NCBI RefSeq assembly: GCF_033568475.1
Contig: NC_133123.1
Location: 172,701,685-172,765,684, forward strand
Length of the DNA stretch: 64,000 nt
Direction: 5' to 3'
DNA from: Henckelia pumila
Lineage: Eukaryota; Streptophyta; Magnoliopsida; Lamiales; Gesneriaceae
Under the pieces are notes generated by a model. That model made no database searches. It was not told the DNA's origin and saw nothing but the letters and a program-made list of their open reading frames with translations. Shown here piece by piece: positions 21,784 to 33,353 of this stretch; position 1 is the first letter of the stretch; each line of letters opens with the position of its first letter. The translations under genes were made by a program, and so were the position numbers.

Positions 21784-22994
21784 ACCTCAATCGAACAACT
21801 CTGGAAATCGCTGCCTCATATCGGATTCGGTCTCCCAAGTCGCTTCTTCAACTCCGTGACGACTCCACTGAATCTTCACCAACGGAATCGACTTGTTTCT
21901 GAGTTGCTTCTCTTTTCTGTCAAGAATCTGAATCGGTCTCTCGAAGTAACTCAGAGTCTCATCAAGTTCGGCCTCGTCCGGCTGAAGAACGTGAGACGGA
22001 TCCGGATGATATTTCCGCTGCATCGAAACGTGAAACACATCGTGGATGCCTGAAAGAGACGGAGGAAGAGCAATCCTATAGGCAAGATTGCATATCTTCT
22101 CCATAATTTCATACGGGCCAATGAACCTCGGCGACAACTTTCCTCTCTTCCCAAATCTGACAGTGCCTCAGAAAGGAGAAATCTTCAGAAACACACGGTC
22201 TCCCTGCTCGAAACACAGTGGTCTGCGTCTGACATTCGCATACTTGGCCTGTCGATCTTGGGCTGTCTTCATTCTGACTCGGATCAACTTCACCTGCTCT
22301 GCCATATCGCGAATCATATTTGGATCCAACTCAGGTGATTCTGAAATCTCATCCCAAATAACGGAGATCTGCACTTCTTCCCGTACAAAGATTCAAAAGG
22401 TGCCATTCCAATACTCGCCTGGAAGCTGTTATTATACGAAAACTCCACTAGAGGCAAGGACTCCTGCCAACCTGATCCAAAATCAAGCACTACAGCACGA
22501 AGCATATCCTCCAAAGTCTGGATCGTACGCTCGAACTGACCGTCGGTCTGAGGGTGATACGCTATGCTCAAGTGCAAACGAGTACCCAATGCCTCCTGCA
22601 AACTGTGCCAAAAGTGAGAATTGAATCTCGGATCTCTGTCTGATACTATCGACTTTGGCATGCCGTGCAATCTCACAACCTCTCTGACATACAACTCGGC
22701 CATCTGATCGTGACGGTATGTCATACGGTAAGGAATGAAACAAGCAGATTTTGTCAACCGGTGAATCACAACCCAAATCGCATCACAACCTCTGACTGAA
22801 CGCGGTAGCTTCATGACAAAATCCATTGAGATATGATCCCACATCCATTCCGGAACAGGCAAACTGTGCAATAATCCACCTGGTTTCTTCCTCTCGGCTT
22901 TCACTTGTTGACAATTCAGACAACAGGACACAAATATCGTGACGTCTCCCTTAAGCTGCTTCCACCAGAACTGAGTCTTCAAGTCATTATACAT
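21784..22994 (-). pseudogene. Element C integrase and chromodomain-like end
   Basis: Read downwards: MYNDLKTQFWWKQLKGD, CLNCQQVKAERKKPGG, WDHISMDFVMKLP (first Asp), VSDRDPRFNSHFWHSLQ (second Asp), AYHPQTDGQFERTIQTLED (Glu kept, although S-E has become F-E), then SFQASIGMAPFESLYGKKCRSPLF. A base loss near 22350 shifts the frame, followed by NMIRDMAEQVKLIRVRM and VRRRPLCFEQGDRVFLKISPF, a TGA near 22169, and the GPY/F and tail region RFIGPYEIMEKICNLAYRI and WSRHGVEEATWETESDMRQ ending at 21787. The N-terminal zinc histidines lie upstream of 22994 with another stop. Confidence 0.92.
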
Positions 22995-23088
22995 CTTCCG
23001 GCCTCCAGGATGAACACTGAACCGACTGCAATGCGCCTCTCGTAGAATACGCTATCTCAACTCAGAAACATCGGGCACAACAATACGT

Positions 23089-24475
23089 CTATTCATGAAA
23101 AAAAACGTCATCTCTGACCTGAAACTCTGACTGGTGACCTGATCGGACTCTCTCTATCGAACTCTGAATACTCGGATCTGATCTCTGAGCCTCTCTAATT
23201 GACTGAAACAACTCTGGCTCGGTCTGAAGAGCAAAGACTCTGATAGATCTCCTATCGACCTCGAAATCTAGACCAGCAGTACAACAATCCTCAATCAACT
23301 GCGACACACCAATCGTCGATAAAGACAAGGAACAAAGCTTTCGGCTAAGAGAGTCTGCTTCCGCATTCGACTTACCAGGGTAATACTTGATCTCACAGTC
23401 AAAATCCTTAAGTAGATTCATCCATCGCCTCTGTCTCATGTTTAGCTCGGACTGGGAAAACAAGTACTTCAGGCTCTTGTGGTCAAAAAATATCTCAAAC
23501 AACTCACCATAAAGGTAATGGCGCCAAGTCTTCAAAGCAAAAATGATTGCAGCTAGCTTGAGATCATGGATCGGATAACGAGTCTCGTGAGGCTTCAGCT
23601 GCCTCGAAGCATAAGCTATGACGTGCTTCCTCTGCATGAGAATACATCCAAGACCACGGTGAGAAGCATCGCAGTACACAGAGAAACCTCCAGTACCTGA
23701 TGGAATAGACAAGATCGGAGTGCTGGTTAATCTCTTATTCAACTCAATGAAACTAGCCTCACACTGTTCGGACCAAACAAACGGTGCATTCTTCTGGGTC
23801 AACTGAGTAATCGGCTTAGCAATGGAAGAGAAACCCTCGATAAATCGGCGATAATACCCCGCTAAACCCATGAAGCTTCGGATTTCTGGCACTGATTTCG
23901 GTCTCTGCCAATTCATAATTGCTTCGATCTTACTGGGGTCCACAGATATTCCATCTACTGATACAATGTGACCTAGGAAAACCACTCAGTCCAACCAAAA
24001 CTCGCACTTTGATAGCTTAGCATACAACTGTTCGGCTCGCAAAGTCTGCAACACAATACTCAAATGCTCGGCATGATCATAATGGTTCTTAGAATAGATC
24101 AGAATGACGTCGATGAAGATGATGGCAAACTCATCTAGATACCGCTGAAAGATACGATTCATCAGATCCATAAAAATTGCTGGAGCATTGGTCAAACCAA
24201 ATGGCATGACTATGAATTTGAAATGCCCATATCTGGTTTTGAAAGCTGTCTTCGGCACATCCTCGTCGTGAACTCTCAGCTGATGATACCCTGATCGCAG
24301 ATCTATCTTCGAATACACTGAAGAACCTTGCAGTTGATCAAAAAGATCATCGATTCTTGGTAGAGGATACTTATTCTTGACCGTCGCTTGATTCAACTGG
24401 CGGTAGTCGATGCAAAGTCGCATAGAACCGTATTTCTTCCTCACAAAAAGCACTGGTGCACCCCAAGGCGATATG
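23089..24475 (-). pseudogene. Element C reverse transcriptase and RNase H, catalytic residues lost
   Basis: RT blocks [40 protein letters not shown] and [15 protein letters not shown] are clear. The catalytic box reads [12 protein letters not shown]: the second Asp of DD is Val, which should abolish polymerisation. A TGA at 23988-23986 (probably CGA) splits the thumb. RNase H has [20 protein letters not shown] (the usual catalytic Glu is Lys) and [27 protein letters not shown] and the linker to integrase follow, down to about 23089. Upstream, after a break at 24475 with lost bases, it joins the protease part. Confidence 0.93.
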
Positions 24476-25269
24476 CTAGGTCGGATGTATCCCCTGGCAA
24501 TCTTCTAACTGTCCCTTCAATTCTTTCAACTCTAACGGAGCCATACGATAAGGTGCTTTCGAAATAGGCTGAGTACCTGGTGTAAGTTCAATGCTAAATT
24601 CGATGTCTCGAATAGGCGGCAAACCAGGAATCTCATCTGGAAAAACATCAGGAAACTCGCTAACCACCGGTATCCCAGACAACTCAGGACTAGACTTCTG
24701 AACATCCATTGCATAAATCAAGAATCCCTCTGATCCTTTTTGAAGTAAACGAGACATGGTTAACACCGAAATCAAAGGAATTTTGGATCGAGAACCCTTA
24801 CCGAAAAACTTCCAATCATCTGCCATCTCAGGACTGAATCGAACCACTTTCTGAAAGCAATCTACTGTAGCCCTATACTTGATCAGAGCATCAATCCCAA
24901 CAATACAGTCAAAATCAGATAATCCAAGTACGATGCAGTCAATCTCAATCGAATTCCCTTCGGATTCTATTACACAATTTCAGACCATTCTCACCAAAAC
25001 AATTCCTCCACCCAAAGGTGAAGTAATAGAAACAACATCAGATAATGGCTCAGCAAATAAATCATGCGTCATGACAAATTTTTCAGAGATGAAACAGTGA
25101 GAAGCACCCGTATCAATCAACACAAATGCAGGATAACTAAAGATCGAACAGTTACCTGCTATCACGTCGTTCGGGGCTGCATTGGCTTGATCCTCTGTCA
25201 AGGCAAACACCCTTGCCTGCTTTCGAGGAGGTTGGTTCTGATTCTGATTACCTCCCTGACGAGTCTGCT
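24476..25269 (-). pseudogene. Element C protease and protease-RT linker
   Basis: ARVFALTEDQANAAPNDVIAGN leads into [17 protein letters not shown], with an intact D-T-G-A site, then LSDVVSITSPLGGG before a frame break near 24980. The C-terminal part resumes as LSDFDCIVGIDALIKYRATVDC, KVVRFSPEMADDWKFFGKGSR, FLIYAMDVQKSSPELSGIPV and [22 protein letters not shown]. The frame fails at about 24490 after LKGQLED, at the point where RT should begin (the KGYIRPS block). Confidence 0.9.
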
Positions 25270-26403
25270 GTTGAGGTTGAAAGGAATGAACTGCAAAAGC
25301 TGATCTCTCGGGCTGAGCTGGTGGTTGTGAAGAACTGCCGCTCTGAGCTCTATCGGATCCTTGCTGAGGACAAACTCTAGCAAAGTGACCCGGCTGGTGG
25401 CAGATATTGCAACTACCAAACACGCCTCGACACTGATAACTGGGATGACGTCCTCCACACTTGCTGCACGAAGCTCCAGAAAACCCTGAACTCTGCCCAG
25501 AATTGAACTGTCTAGAGCCACTGGAACTCGATGAACTATTACCTGACTTCTTGAAATTCTTCCCCTTCGGCCGATACTAATCTCTCCTGTTTCTGCCACT
25601 GTTGCCTCCCTTAACCCTCTGAGACTAATTCGACTGCTGAGAAGGTTGGTACTGATACTGAGACTGCTGAGGCTGAAACTGAACAGGCTGATTCGGAAAA
25701 GATCTCTGCTGCTGCTGAGGAGCTACCTGATTACCTCATTGCATCAAGAATCCGGCTTCGGCTCCCTTTGCTTGATCCATAGCATCAGCAAAGTTGTTGG
25801 GTCTTCCGGTATTGACCAAGGTAAATATCTCAGGGTTCAATCTATTGATGAAATGGTCGGTCTTGGCTTCTTCGTTATCTGCAACGTGAGGAGCAAACCT
25901 CAAGAGACTATCAAATTTACTCACATAGTCCTCAATGCTCAAGTTCCCTTGTTTCAGATTCGCAAATTCGGCTTTTCCTTTCGATACGAGACAGGAAAGA
26001 AACTCTTGAAGAACTCAGTCCTGAACAAGCTCCAAGTGATGGCGGTGCCTCGGTTCTTATTCGCTCTCTTGGTTGTGGTCCACCAATTCTTAGCAACACC
26101 CTGCAACTGATGACTGACTAACCTGATTCTGCGGTCATCGGTATAGTCGAGGGAATCGAAGAGCTCATCCATTTCATCTAGCCAACTTTCACAAGAAACG
26201 GAGTTCTCGGTACCCGTCAAGGTAGGCGGTCGGAACGATCGAAATCTCTTCAGTAAAATCTCCATCGGGGTTGCAGTTGCATCAAACTGATCCAGTTTAG
26301 TACTAACCTGATCATTCTGAGGAGTTATCACTAGCGGTGGATTCTCAGTAGAAGGAGGAGTCAAATGTGGTTGATTCCTTCTCAAAGATCGTCGAGGTGC
26401 CAT
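25270..26403 (-). pseudogene. Element C gag, broken
   Basis: The start is the ATG at 26403-26401 (MAPRRSLRRNQPHL). The core shows MEILLKRFRSFRPPTL, SCESWLDEMDELFDSLDYTDDRRIRLVSHQL and FRTEFFKSFFPVSYR. An indel at about 25970 shifts the frame; SIEDYVSKFDSLLRFAPHVADNEEAK and DHFINRLNPEIFTLVNTGRP continue at 25942-25736, then a TGA (probably CGA) and a Gln-rich linker with a further stop. The zinc region SCSKCGGRHPSYQC and C-NI-C-HQPGHFARV-C ends Gag. It is closely similar to Gag of element A. Confidence 0.9.
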
Positions 26404-26698
26404 CTGATACCAAGGGTTAGGACACAATATCTCAAACTCAATCTCAATACCTCGGTATCCAAAACTCCGCTCTGAAAACTCATGAATCTCAACGATATAC
26501 AATGACAGATATATATCACATAATTCATGCTTTATAAATTAAACCACAACTCATGTAATTCAATTAATCCAAGAATTAATAAAGCATGCTTGCACATATT
26601 TAAAATAATCATTTAAATAAATCAATCACATGCGAGAGTTCAATTCATGCGGACTCGATCTACCCCGCTTACTCTAGTTCGACTCCAAGAATCTTATC

Positions 26699-26710
26699 GC
26701 TCTGATACCA
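26699..26710 (-). other. Primer-binding site of element C
   Basis: GCTCTGATACCA on the + strand is the complement of TGGTATCAGAGC (initiator tRNA-Met), 5 bases (TTAAG on the - strand) from the 5' LTR. Confidence 0.95.
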
Positions 26711-26715
26711 CTTAA

Positions 26716-28731
26716 TGTGAGACCCCGTTTCTAATCTTCTAAACTCAAATAATTAATCATAATTGACACACTAATCCGCGGAAAACGAATCAAATTTTTT
26801 TTTTTTTTAAAAGAAGCCTCGCGCCCGCGCGAGGCCATCACCTCGCGCGCGCGCAGGCTACGCGAGCAAAGACTCGCGGAGATGCTCGCGCCCGCACGAG
26901 AAGGGAGCTCGCGCGCGTGCGGGAAAAATCTCCCGAGCCTCTTCAATCTCCTTGCGCGCGTGAGAGGTGATGCCTCGCCCGCGATCACCTCGCGCGCGCG
27001 CAGGCAAAATGGGCAGAGGGTCGAGGAGCCTGCAAAAACAACCAACAAGGCAAATCTAAACATTCCAAGTTCAAACATAATACAAATCAATATTTAGAAC
27101 ATGTCAAATCTAGGTTCTGCCCAAAATACAATAACCAGTCGAGTTTTATAAATGAGTTCCACCGACTCAACAAAACTAATACAATTCCAAATAGACTCGA
27201 CCCTATGACCCGGAGTCTCACTTCTATCAATCTCACCCCAAGCTAACCAGGACGACTCGATCCAGCTCCTGATCCTCCTGTTGCCAAGTTACACATACAA
27301 AACAAAGACAATAGCCGGAATAATCTGGTTAGAAATATAATTTCTAAGTAAAAGAGACATGCACTCAATATCAAATAAACACTTCAATCGAAATGTGTCA
27401 ACATAAATCATAACATCGAAATGATATTGAATGAATGCATGAATTTAAAAGTCAAGATTATCAAGTCAGATAATCATAAAATCGATCGGTACTCGGTTGG
27501 GATCCCGAGGTCAAGTCTTCACGACAACTCACCGACGCACCCTTTCGCGGTGGAAGTCGATCAACTCGATCCCCTAAACTTCAGAGAAACTATAAGAAGT
27601 ATTCTGGCAATTGAAAAAACTCGAAATCCAAAACCACTTCAATATAGATCCCTAAAACATTTAATTTCAAAATGAATCGAAAGTCGGCTCAATATGAATG
27701 CAAGCGAAAATAGAATAACAATCAAATTCACTCAAGCAAATAAACATGTAGTATGTGATTTTTGGGAACTCGAGAATAATTCGATCTCGAGTATTTGTTC
27801 CCATTTATTTCAATGTCGACTTTTACCTTTTTCTTGAAGCTTCAATCAATCCTGTCAAACAAGAGACAACTCGATTCAAACTCTAAACAATTCGAAACTC
27901 AAAGTCGATAAATCAAACAATCTATACCGTCTTCCAACTCTTCGATTGGTAACCGATCTCCAAGTCCTCCAATTCCAATCTCTAATCAACTGTCAAAACA
28001 TCGAGACACGGATTCGATATCAACTCGGAGTTCAAACTCAATCAAATTCGATATACAAATCAAACCGAACCAAAACCGATAACTCAAACTCGATTTCGAC
28101 GGCATAATGGCTATAAATTGACTATCCGGAAATACAAACCATCAAACAACAATAACCATAACTCAATCATCACCACAATCCATCAAAACAACTCAAATCC
28201 AACTTCAATCAAAATCACCATTTTCGAATTAATGCCTCAAAAATCATATAAAATCCAAACTTCGTTCTTTTTCCAAACCGACTTCGAATACACGATCTAT
28301 GCTAGCTCAAGAATAACATACTCCAATATTATCAAATTTTTACCACTCAACAAAATCGAAGTTCAAGAGATCGTAGCAAAACTTACGTCTAAATAAAGCC
28401 CTCGTTGCGGTGATCGTGAATCTCAACTCGGAATGAAAATCTAACGGTCGGATCGAGCGAATCGGACGGATGAAAAGCACAAAATGGCATCTCCCATGGC
28501 TTGCTTCAGTACGTACGAAATGGGAGGAGGAGGGAGAGGGATGGAGAGTGAAGTGATGGGGGGAGAGGCAACTTGCAAGGATAATATATAAAAATCCCAC
28601 TTTTGCATTTCAGTCCTTTATTTCTCCAATCTTGCAAAGTAACCCCTTGCTAAATATCAAAACGATCCTCAATCACTAAAAAATCTGATTATCTCGATTA
28701 AACTCAATTATAATAAAATCGGGGCATTACT
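26716..28731 (-). repeat. 5' LTR of element C (right end)
   Basis: It is the 2016-bp partner of 19699-21698 and carries the promoter of C. In the element's direction a TATA-like TTTTTATATATTAT lies at about 28594-28580 (near 140 bp from the LTR start), then a pyrimidine-rich initiator zone, GTAAGT at 28386-28381, and the acceptor-like block at about 27329-27276. U3 is thus short and the transcribed leader long. Confidence 0.94.
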
Positions 28732-29378
28732 ATAACAGTTATCAATCAAGCATTCAGATGGCTTCATTTGAAGCACTGTATGGTAGAAAATTCCGATCGC
28801 CGTTGTTTTGGGATGATCTTTCTGAAACACCAGTTACAGGACCAGACATGATCAGAGAGATGTCTGAAAAATTGAAGTTGATACAGATCAGAATGAGAAC
28901 AGCGCAAGATCGACAAGAAAAATATGCGAACGTGAGGCGTAGACCTTTGGATTTTGTACAGGGTGATCGAGTATTTCTGAAAATCTCTCCATTTCGAGGC
29001 ACAGTTCGATTCGGAAAGAGGGGTAAGCTATCACCGAGGTTTATTGGACCTTATGAAATTCTTGATGAAGTTGGTGATCTTGCATACCGACTAGCATTAC
29101 CTCCGGCACTGTCAGGTATTCACGATGTATTTCACGTGTCTATGTTGAGGAAGTACGAGTCCGATGCTTCCCATATTCTTCGTCCAGATGAAGCTGAGTT
29201 TGATGAAACATTGAGCTATTTTGAACGTCCTATTCAAATACTTGATCACAAGGAAAGGCAGCTCAAAAACAAATCCATTCCACTTGTTAAGGTGCAATGG
29301 AGTAGACACGGAATGCAATAAGCTACTTGGGAAATAGAACAGGATATGAGACAGCGTTATCCAGAGCTATTTCACTGA
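28732..29378 (+). pseudogene. Element A integrase C-terminus with chromodomain-like tail
   Basis: It continues the A integrase after C: YQSSIQMASFEALYGRKFRSPLFWDD, MIREMSEKLKLIQIRM, DRQEKYANVRRRPLDFVQGDRVFLKISPFRG, the GPY/F region GKLSPRFIGPYEILDEVGDLAYRL, FHVSMLRKYESDASHIL, and VKVQWSRHGMQ. A TAA at 29319-29321 (Glu expected) interrupts before ATWEIEQDMRQRYPELFH, which ends at TGA 29376-29378. The W-to-TWE layout is the chromovirus C-terminal module. About 95 bp of 3' untranslated sequence with the polypurine tract precede the LTR. Confidence 0.95.
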
Positions 29379-29474
29379 TGTGAGTTTTATTCAGTATTTC
29401 TGCTCTTATATTATCTTATGTGTTCAGAATACATGCGATTTCGAGGACGAAATCATATCTTAGTAGGGGAGAAT

Positions 29475-31477
29475 TGTAAGGCCAGAGATTATTTAATTTT
29501 AATCCGAGTATATTTAATTTGAGAATTTTGGAGTTTGAATTTAAATTCTAATATTCTTAAATTATTTAGGATGGAAATTTAGTTAAAAGATTTCATAAGG
29601 ATGGAATTACAAATAGTGAAGTTTTGAGGGGCCAAAATGCAATTTCTTTGATTAGTAGAGGACACATGTCTTGTGATAATCTTTGTACGTGTATATCATT
29701 TCAAGTGCATCAGAATATTGTAATTCTTCAGCCAAGAAACCGATACTCCATTTTCTTCCTTGAATCTTCATCTTCAAACTTTGATTGTGCAAGAACCGTG
29801 TATCCGAATAAAATTCTGAGCACAGTTTTGGAATCCTCGCAACAAAAGCTTCGTTGTGATGTAAGTATTATATTGATTCTGTTTATTTCGAAAATATATT
29901 GTTGGGAGAACTTGAAATTCGATTATGGCTATGCGTTCTTGAGCTTGTATGCGTGATTGTATCAAAGTCGGACCGAAGAACGAACGTCGTTTGAAATTGA
30001 TATGAATTTCCAGCTTTTATTCAAAAATTATGCTATCTGATTTGGCTGGGTTTGATGATATTTGGTTGGTATGATATGTATATGAGACTTATATGGTTGT
30101 TAGAATTATCGATTTTGTTACCATTACGCCGCCGGTTCGCGAAATTGATAGATTTTGTATCCTTGTGATTGAGCTGTGGTATAACTGAGTTTTTGCTGAT
30201 GTTATGGCCTTGAATACCATTCATTTCAGATTAATCAAAGGATAACAGCTTCGAGAGTTTCGGTTTTGAACCAGGAGATATTGATCAAGTTGGTGAGCTT
30301 TAGACTTTGATACTTGAGTTTAGCTTGAGCATAATTGTGATTTGCAATTGTGTATTTTGCAGGTTGTGGATCTAGCTCATTCTTTATCAAAACTAAGGTA
30401 TGACACGATGATGATCAAGTTGGGGATGTTCGTCGAGACGAGTTTACCTTCTTGATTTCCTTAAATCACACAATACTTGACATACATGTTTAGATTGTTA
30501 GTTATGCTTGCTGAACTAAAATAGGATGATTGTGGTTATGTCATCTTGTTATATATGTGAGCCTAACATTTATTCAAGTCTTGTCGATATCATTGATGAG
30601 TTATAAACTTCGATATCAAATATCAATGACGAGTATTTATCATTGATAGATCGATTTCGGTTAAAGCATCAGTGATGAGCTTGAGCCTGATGATGAGTGG
30701 TGCGTTTTAGCATCTAAACCGAGTCGTTCATTAGGTATTGAATCTTTATTGTGTAGCTAACTGCCTTGTGGTATTTAGGTTGTCCTCTATAATGAAATGC
30801 ATGAAACTTGCTATATGTGTTCAAATATATGTTTTCGTGGTTTCATACTAAGTTTTATACTTACCGGGTTATCCGGCTGTTGTTTTGTTTTATGTGTGCA
30901 TTACAACAGATGATGCAGGGCCGAGTCGTAGAAGGTCTTGAGCGATTGAAAGTTTAGAGAAGTGACGTTCCGGGCAAAGAATGTATAAGTGCTGTCAAGA
31001 ACTTGAGTTTATGTTTATAGCATATGTTGGTTGTGTTTTGTACCAATCTAGTGAATGTAACTTTGAAGTTAGCTTGAATACTTGTAGTCTCTTGTAAGCT
31101 TGGCTTTTGAATAAGGTTTTCATGTATCTTGTACATGTTGTTCTAGTATGTGTAGCCTTGTTATATTGAATTACATGTTGTTAGATGGCAAGGATTTAGC
31201 CAAGAACAGCACCATAAAAATCGGCAGATTTCTGCACTGTAGGGGCCGCTCGATCGGTGCATTTTGACCGATCGAGCGGTGCATAAGAAATTCCAAACCC
31301 GAGGGTTTGGGATTTCTTGGCCGCTCGATCGGTCAGTTTTAACCGATCGAGCGGAGGGCCATTTTTTTTAAAAAAAAAATATTTTTTTTCTTTGTTTCTT
31401 TTGTATTACTTGTGCTTAGTTCTAATGCTTTTGGGTTGAGCCATTGGAATAAAGTAGACGAGCCCGGGGTCGCCACA
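29475..31477 (+). repeat. 3' LTR of element A
   Basis: It is the 2003-bp partner of 5923-7922. The polypurine tract TAGTAGGGGAGAAT ends directly before it. The triple hairpin is kept at about 31247-31355. TSD copy TGTTG is 31478-31482. The open frame at 29624-29956 is the LTR counterpart of 6153-6404 and is not taken as a gene. Confidence 0.95.
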
Positions 31478-31556
31478 TGTTGTATACCATATGGATTGAT
31501 ATTTATACATTTTATGTATCTTAATTAATAATTAATCACATATTATTATCTATCTA

Positions 31557-31557
<1 letters not shown>

Positions 31558-31611
<54 letters not shown>
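31558..31611. repeat. (ATT)n microsatellite, about 18 units
   Basis: A perfect ATT/TTA trinucleotide run lies in the Helitron intron, about 75 bp beyond the end of element A. Confidence 0.97.
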
Positions 31612-31653
31612 TCTAGATTATTATTTTTCCTAAACTACACACATCTAATTCAG

Positions 31654-32134
31654 AAGGTCAACAAAATAACTCTCAACAACGATCACCACATTGTAGAATA
31701 TCAGAAAGACATAGGCAACGTTCAATGGCGTCTAATGCATGGACTACATATTTAGTTCGACGAAGGGAAGCTTACCGGAGAAGGACTGAAAATTCTATAA
31801 CTTCATTTCATTCAGATTCCTCACACGTCAGAATTGAAAGGTCTTCGCATGAAGATGGTATATAACACTTGAATTAATTTTTTATTCAAATATCTATAAA
31901 ATAAATCTGCATTTATGCAAGATAATATTTTATGTTATAAACACAAGTAATATTGAATATTTACCTTATGAAACAAAATAATTTTAATCATAATTTAACA
32001 TTCATTTTTAATTTCAGACATTGGTGTGGTACAAGCATATCGTACACAGACAATACCTTATCAAATAATGACTACAAATTTTGAAGAAGAAGGTACTAGT
32101 ACCTGTCCGCGACTTATACTAAACAATCATCAAG
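31654..32134 (+). pseudogene. Helitron gene, exons 2 and 3 (N-terminal Arg-rich region)
   Basis: After an acceptor (CTAATTCAG at 31653) an exon reads GQQNNSQQRSPHCRISERHRQ and NAWTTYLVRRREAYRRRTEN, up to a donor ATG|GTATAT at 31857. A second exon starts after TTTCAG at 32017 with IGVVQAYRTQTIPYQIMTTNF and runs to CAAG|GTACTC at 32134. Composition and position match the exon-split N-terminal region before Helitron_like_N in plant Helitrons. Exon limits are my reading of splice-like motifs. Confidence 0.5.
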
Positions 32135-33353
32135 GTACTCCACTACATGTAAAAAAATAATTGATGCAAGTTATATGTTTTATATTCTGATCGACAATAT
32201 ATCAGCTCTCTTTTAATTTTTATTAAAATTTTATTATTATACGTGTAACTGAATTAAGCAATATTTTATTTCCACTTTAATTTTGATTTCGTATTCTTTT
32301 TCTTTATATCACACTAAATCGAAAGTGTATAAAACTCTTATTAAATCAAATTAATTAATCCTTAACGATTACATAATTTTAAAACTAAACAATGATTTGT
32401 GATACATTGTCGATCAAGAAACATAATAAAGTACAAGCGACCAAGCCACACTCAATACATATGTAAAACAAATTAAATAAAATCTAATATATGTTAAATA
32501 CAATACGATTTTTTTTAATAATAATTATTTTTTGCGATATATTCTTATATTAAATGATTAAATTAGATTTTGAAAAATAAGAAATCAATAATCTACATTT
32601 ACTTATAATATATTTTATAAGATATAATATATTTAAATTTATTAATAATTTTATAATTATGTCAAAAAATAAATTAAAATATATATATAACAATAAAATA
32701 AATTTTTTAAAAGTAAGAAATAAATTATCAACATTTCTGATAATAATTTTTAAAATATATTATAATTAATTAATAATTTTAAATTATGTCGAATAATAAA
32801 TTACAATATATATAAGAATCAAATATCATTCGTTTATAAAAATTGAAATTAATAAAAAAAAATAAATATCATACCTTTATTAAAACTGGAAAAAAAATAA
32901 TTATAAAAAACTGTTTTCAATACTTGAGGTGTGTATTTTTCTTATATTTAATGATGTTATTTAACAAGTAGTATATTTTATTATATAAATTGAAATAATC
33001 AATTAATTTACTAAAAATAAAACCAAACGGGTAAAATTGAATGTTTGTAATAAAATGAAGATTTAAAATAATACTCCCAACAACGAAAAATTAGCAATCA
33101 TAATTTTAATTTAAATATCAATCTAATCATAAACACAAAAATAATCTAATTATCAATTATTTATCATCACTCTACATACAGTTTAATCATTTTACTAGTC
33201 AATATATATATATATATATATATATACAAAATTAAAAATATATATATGTAAAATCAAGTCAAATACTTGGATGTACATATATTTATATTAGAAATTAATT
33301 TGCATCATACCATGTATGTATATTTTAGTTGATTCAACTATATATAACTACAG
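32135..33353. other. AT-rich intron of the Helitron gene
   Basis: It is extremely AT-rich, with no open frame of note, and includes a (TA)n run at about 33202-33226. It ends in CTACAG at 33353, where a GTRNSEKN exon begins. Length (about 1.2 kb) is in the range seen for plant introns. Confidence 0.5.

Larger units (their letters stand above)
19699..28731 (-). mobile_element. Ty3/Gypsy chromovirus C, full-length, coding region decayed
   Basis: LTRs are 19699-21698 (2000 bp) and 26716-28731 (2016 bp). The left end begins TGTGAGACCC; the right terminus reads GCATTACT where the left LTR has GCTTTACA, so the terminal CA has decayed. The target duplication is ACAAC (19694-19698) against ATAAC (28732-28736), one base different. 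The PBS lies on the - strand at 26710-26699 and the polypurine tract near 21712-21699. Gag to chromodomain read on the - strand with multiple stops and frameshifts. Proteins resemble those of A more than those of B. LTRs differ by about 3% by eye. Confidence 0.94.
5923..31477 (+). mobile_element. Ty3/Gypsy chromovirus A, full-length but interrupted by B and C
   Basis: Two LTRs of 2000 and 2003 bp begin TGTAAGG and end GCCACA, and are flanked by the 5-bp target duplication TGTTG (5918-5922 and 31478-31482). A PBS for initiator tRNA-Met lies 5 bases inside the left LTR, and a polypurine tract (AGTAGGGGAGAAT) ends at 29474. Gag, protease, RT/RNase H, integrase and a chromodomain-like tail are read in order on the + strand. 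Removing B (12026-19618) and C (19699-28731) restores one continuous integrase region. I count about 75 LTR differences by eye (about 3.7%). The long LTRs and chromodomain tail suggest the Tekay/Del lineage (inference). Confidence 0.95.

Noticed and set aside
24879..26110. Plus-strand open frames such as 25646-26110
   Set aside because: Antisense shadows of the gag region of element C.
26882..27097. Arg/Ala-rich open frames over the GC-rich blocks of LTR C (also 19755-20057)
   Set aside because: They arise from CGCGCG repeats, occur in both LTRs and on both strands, and match no domain.
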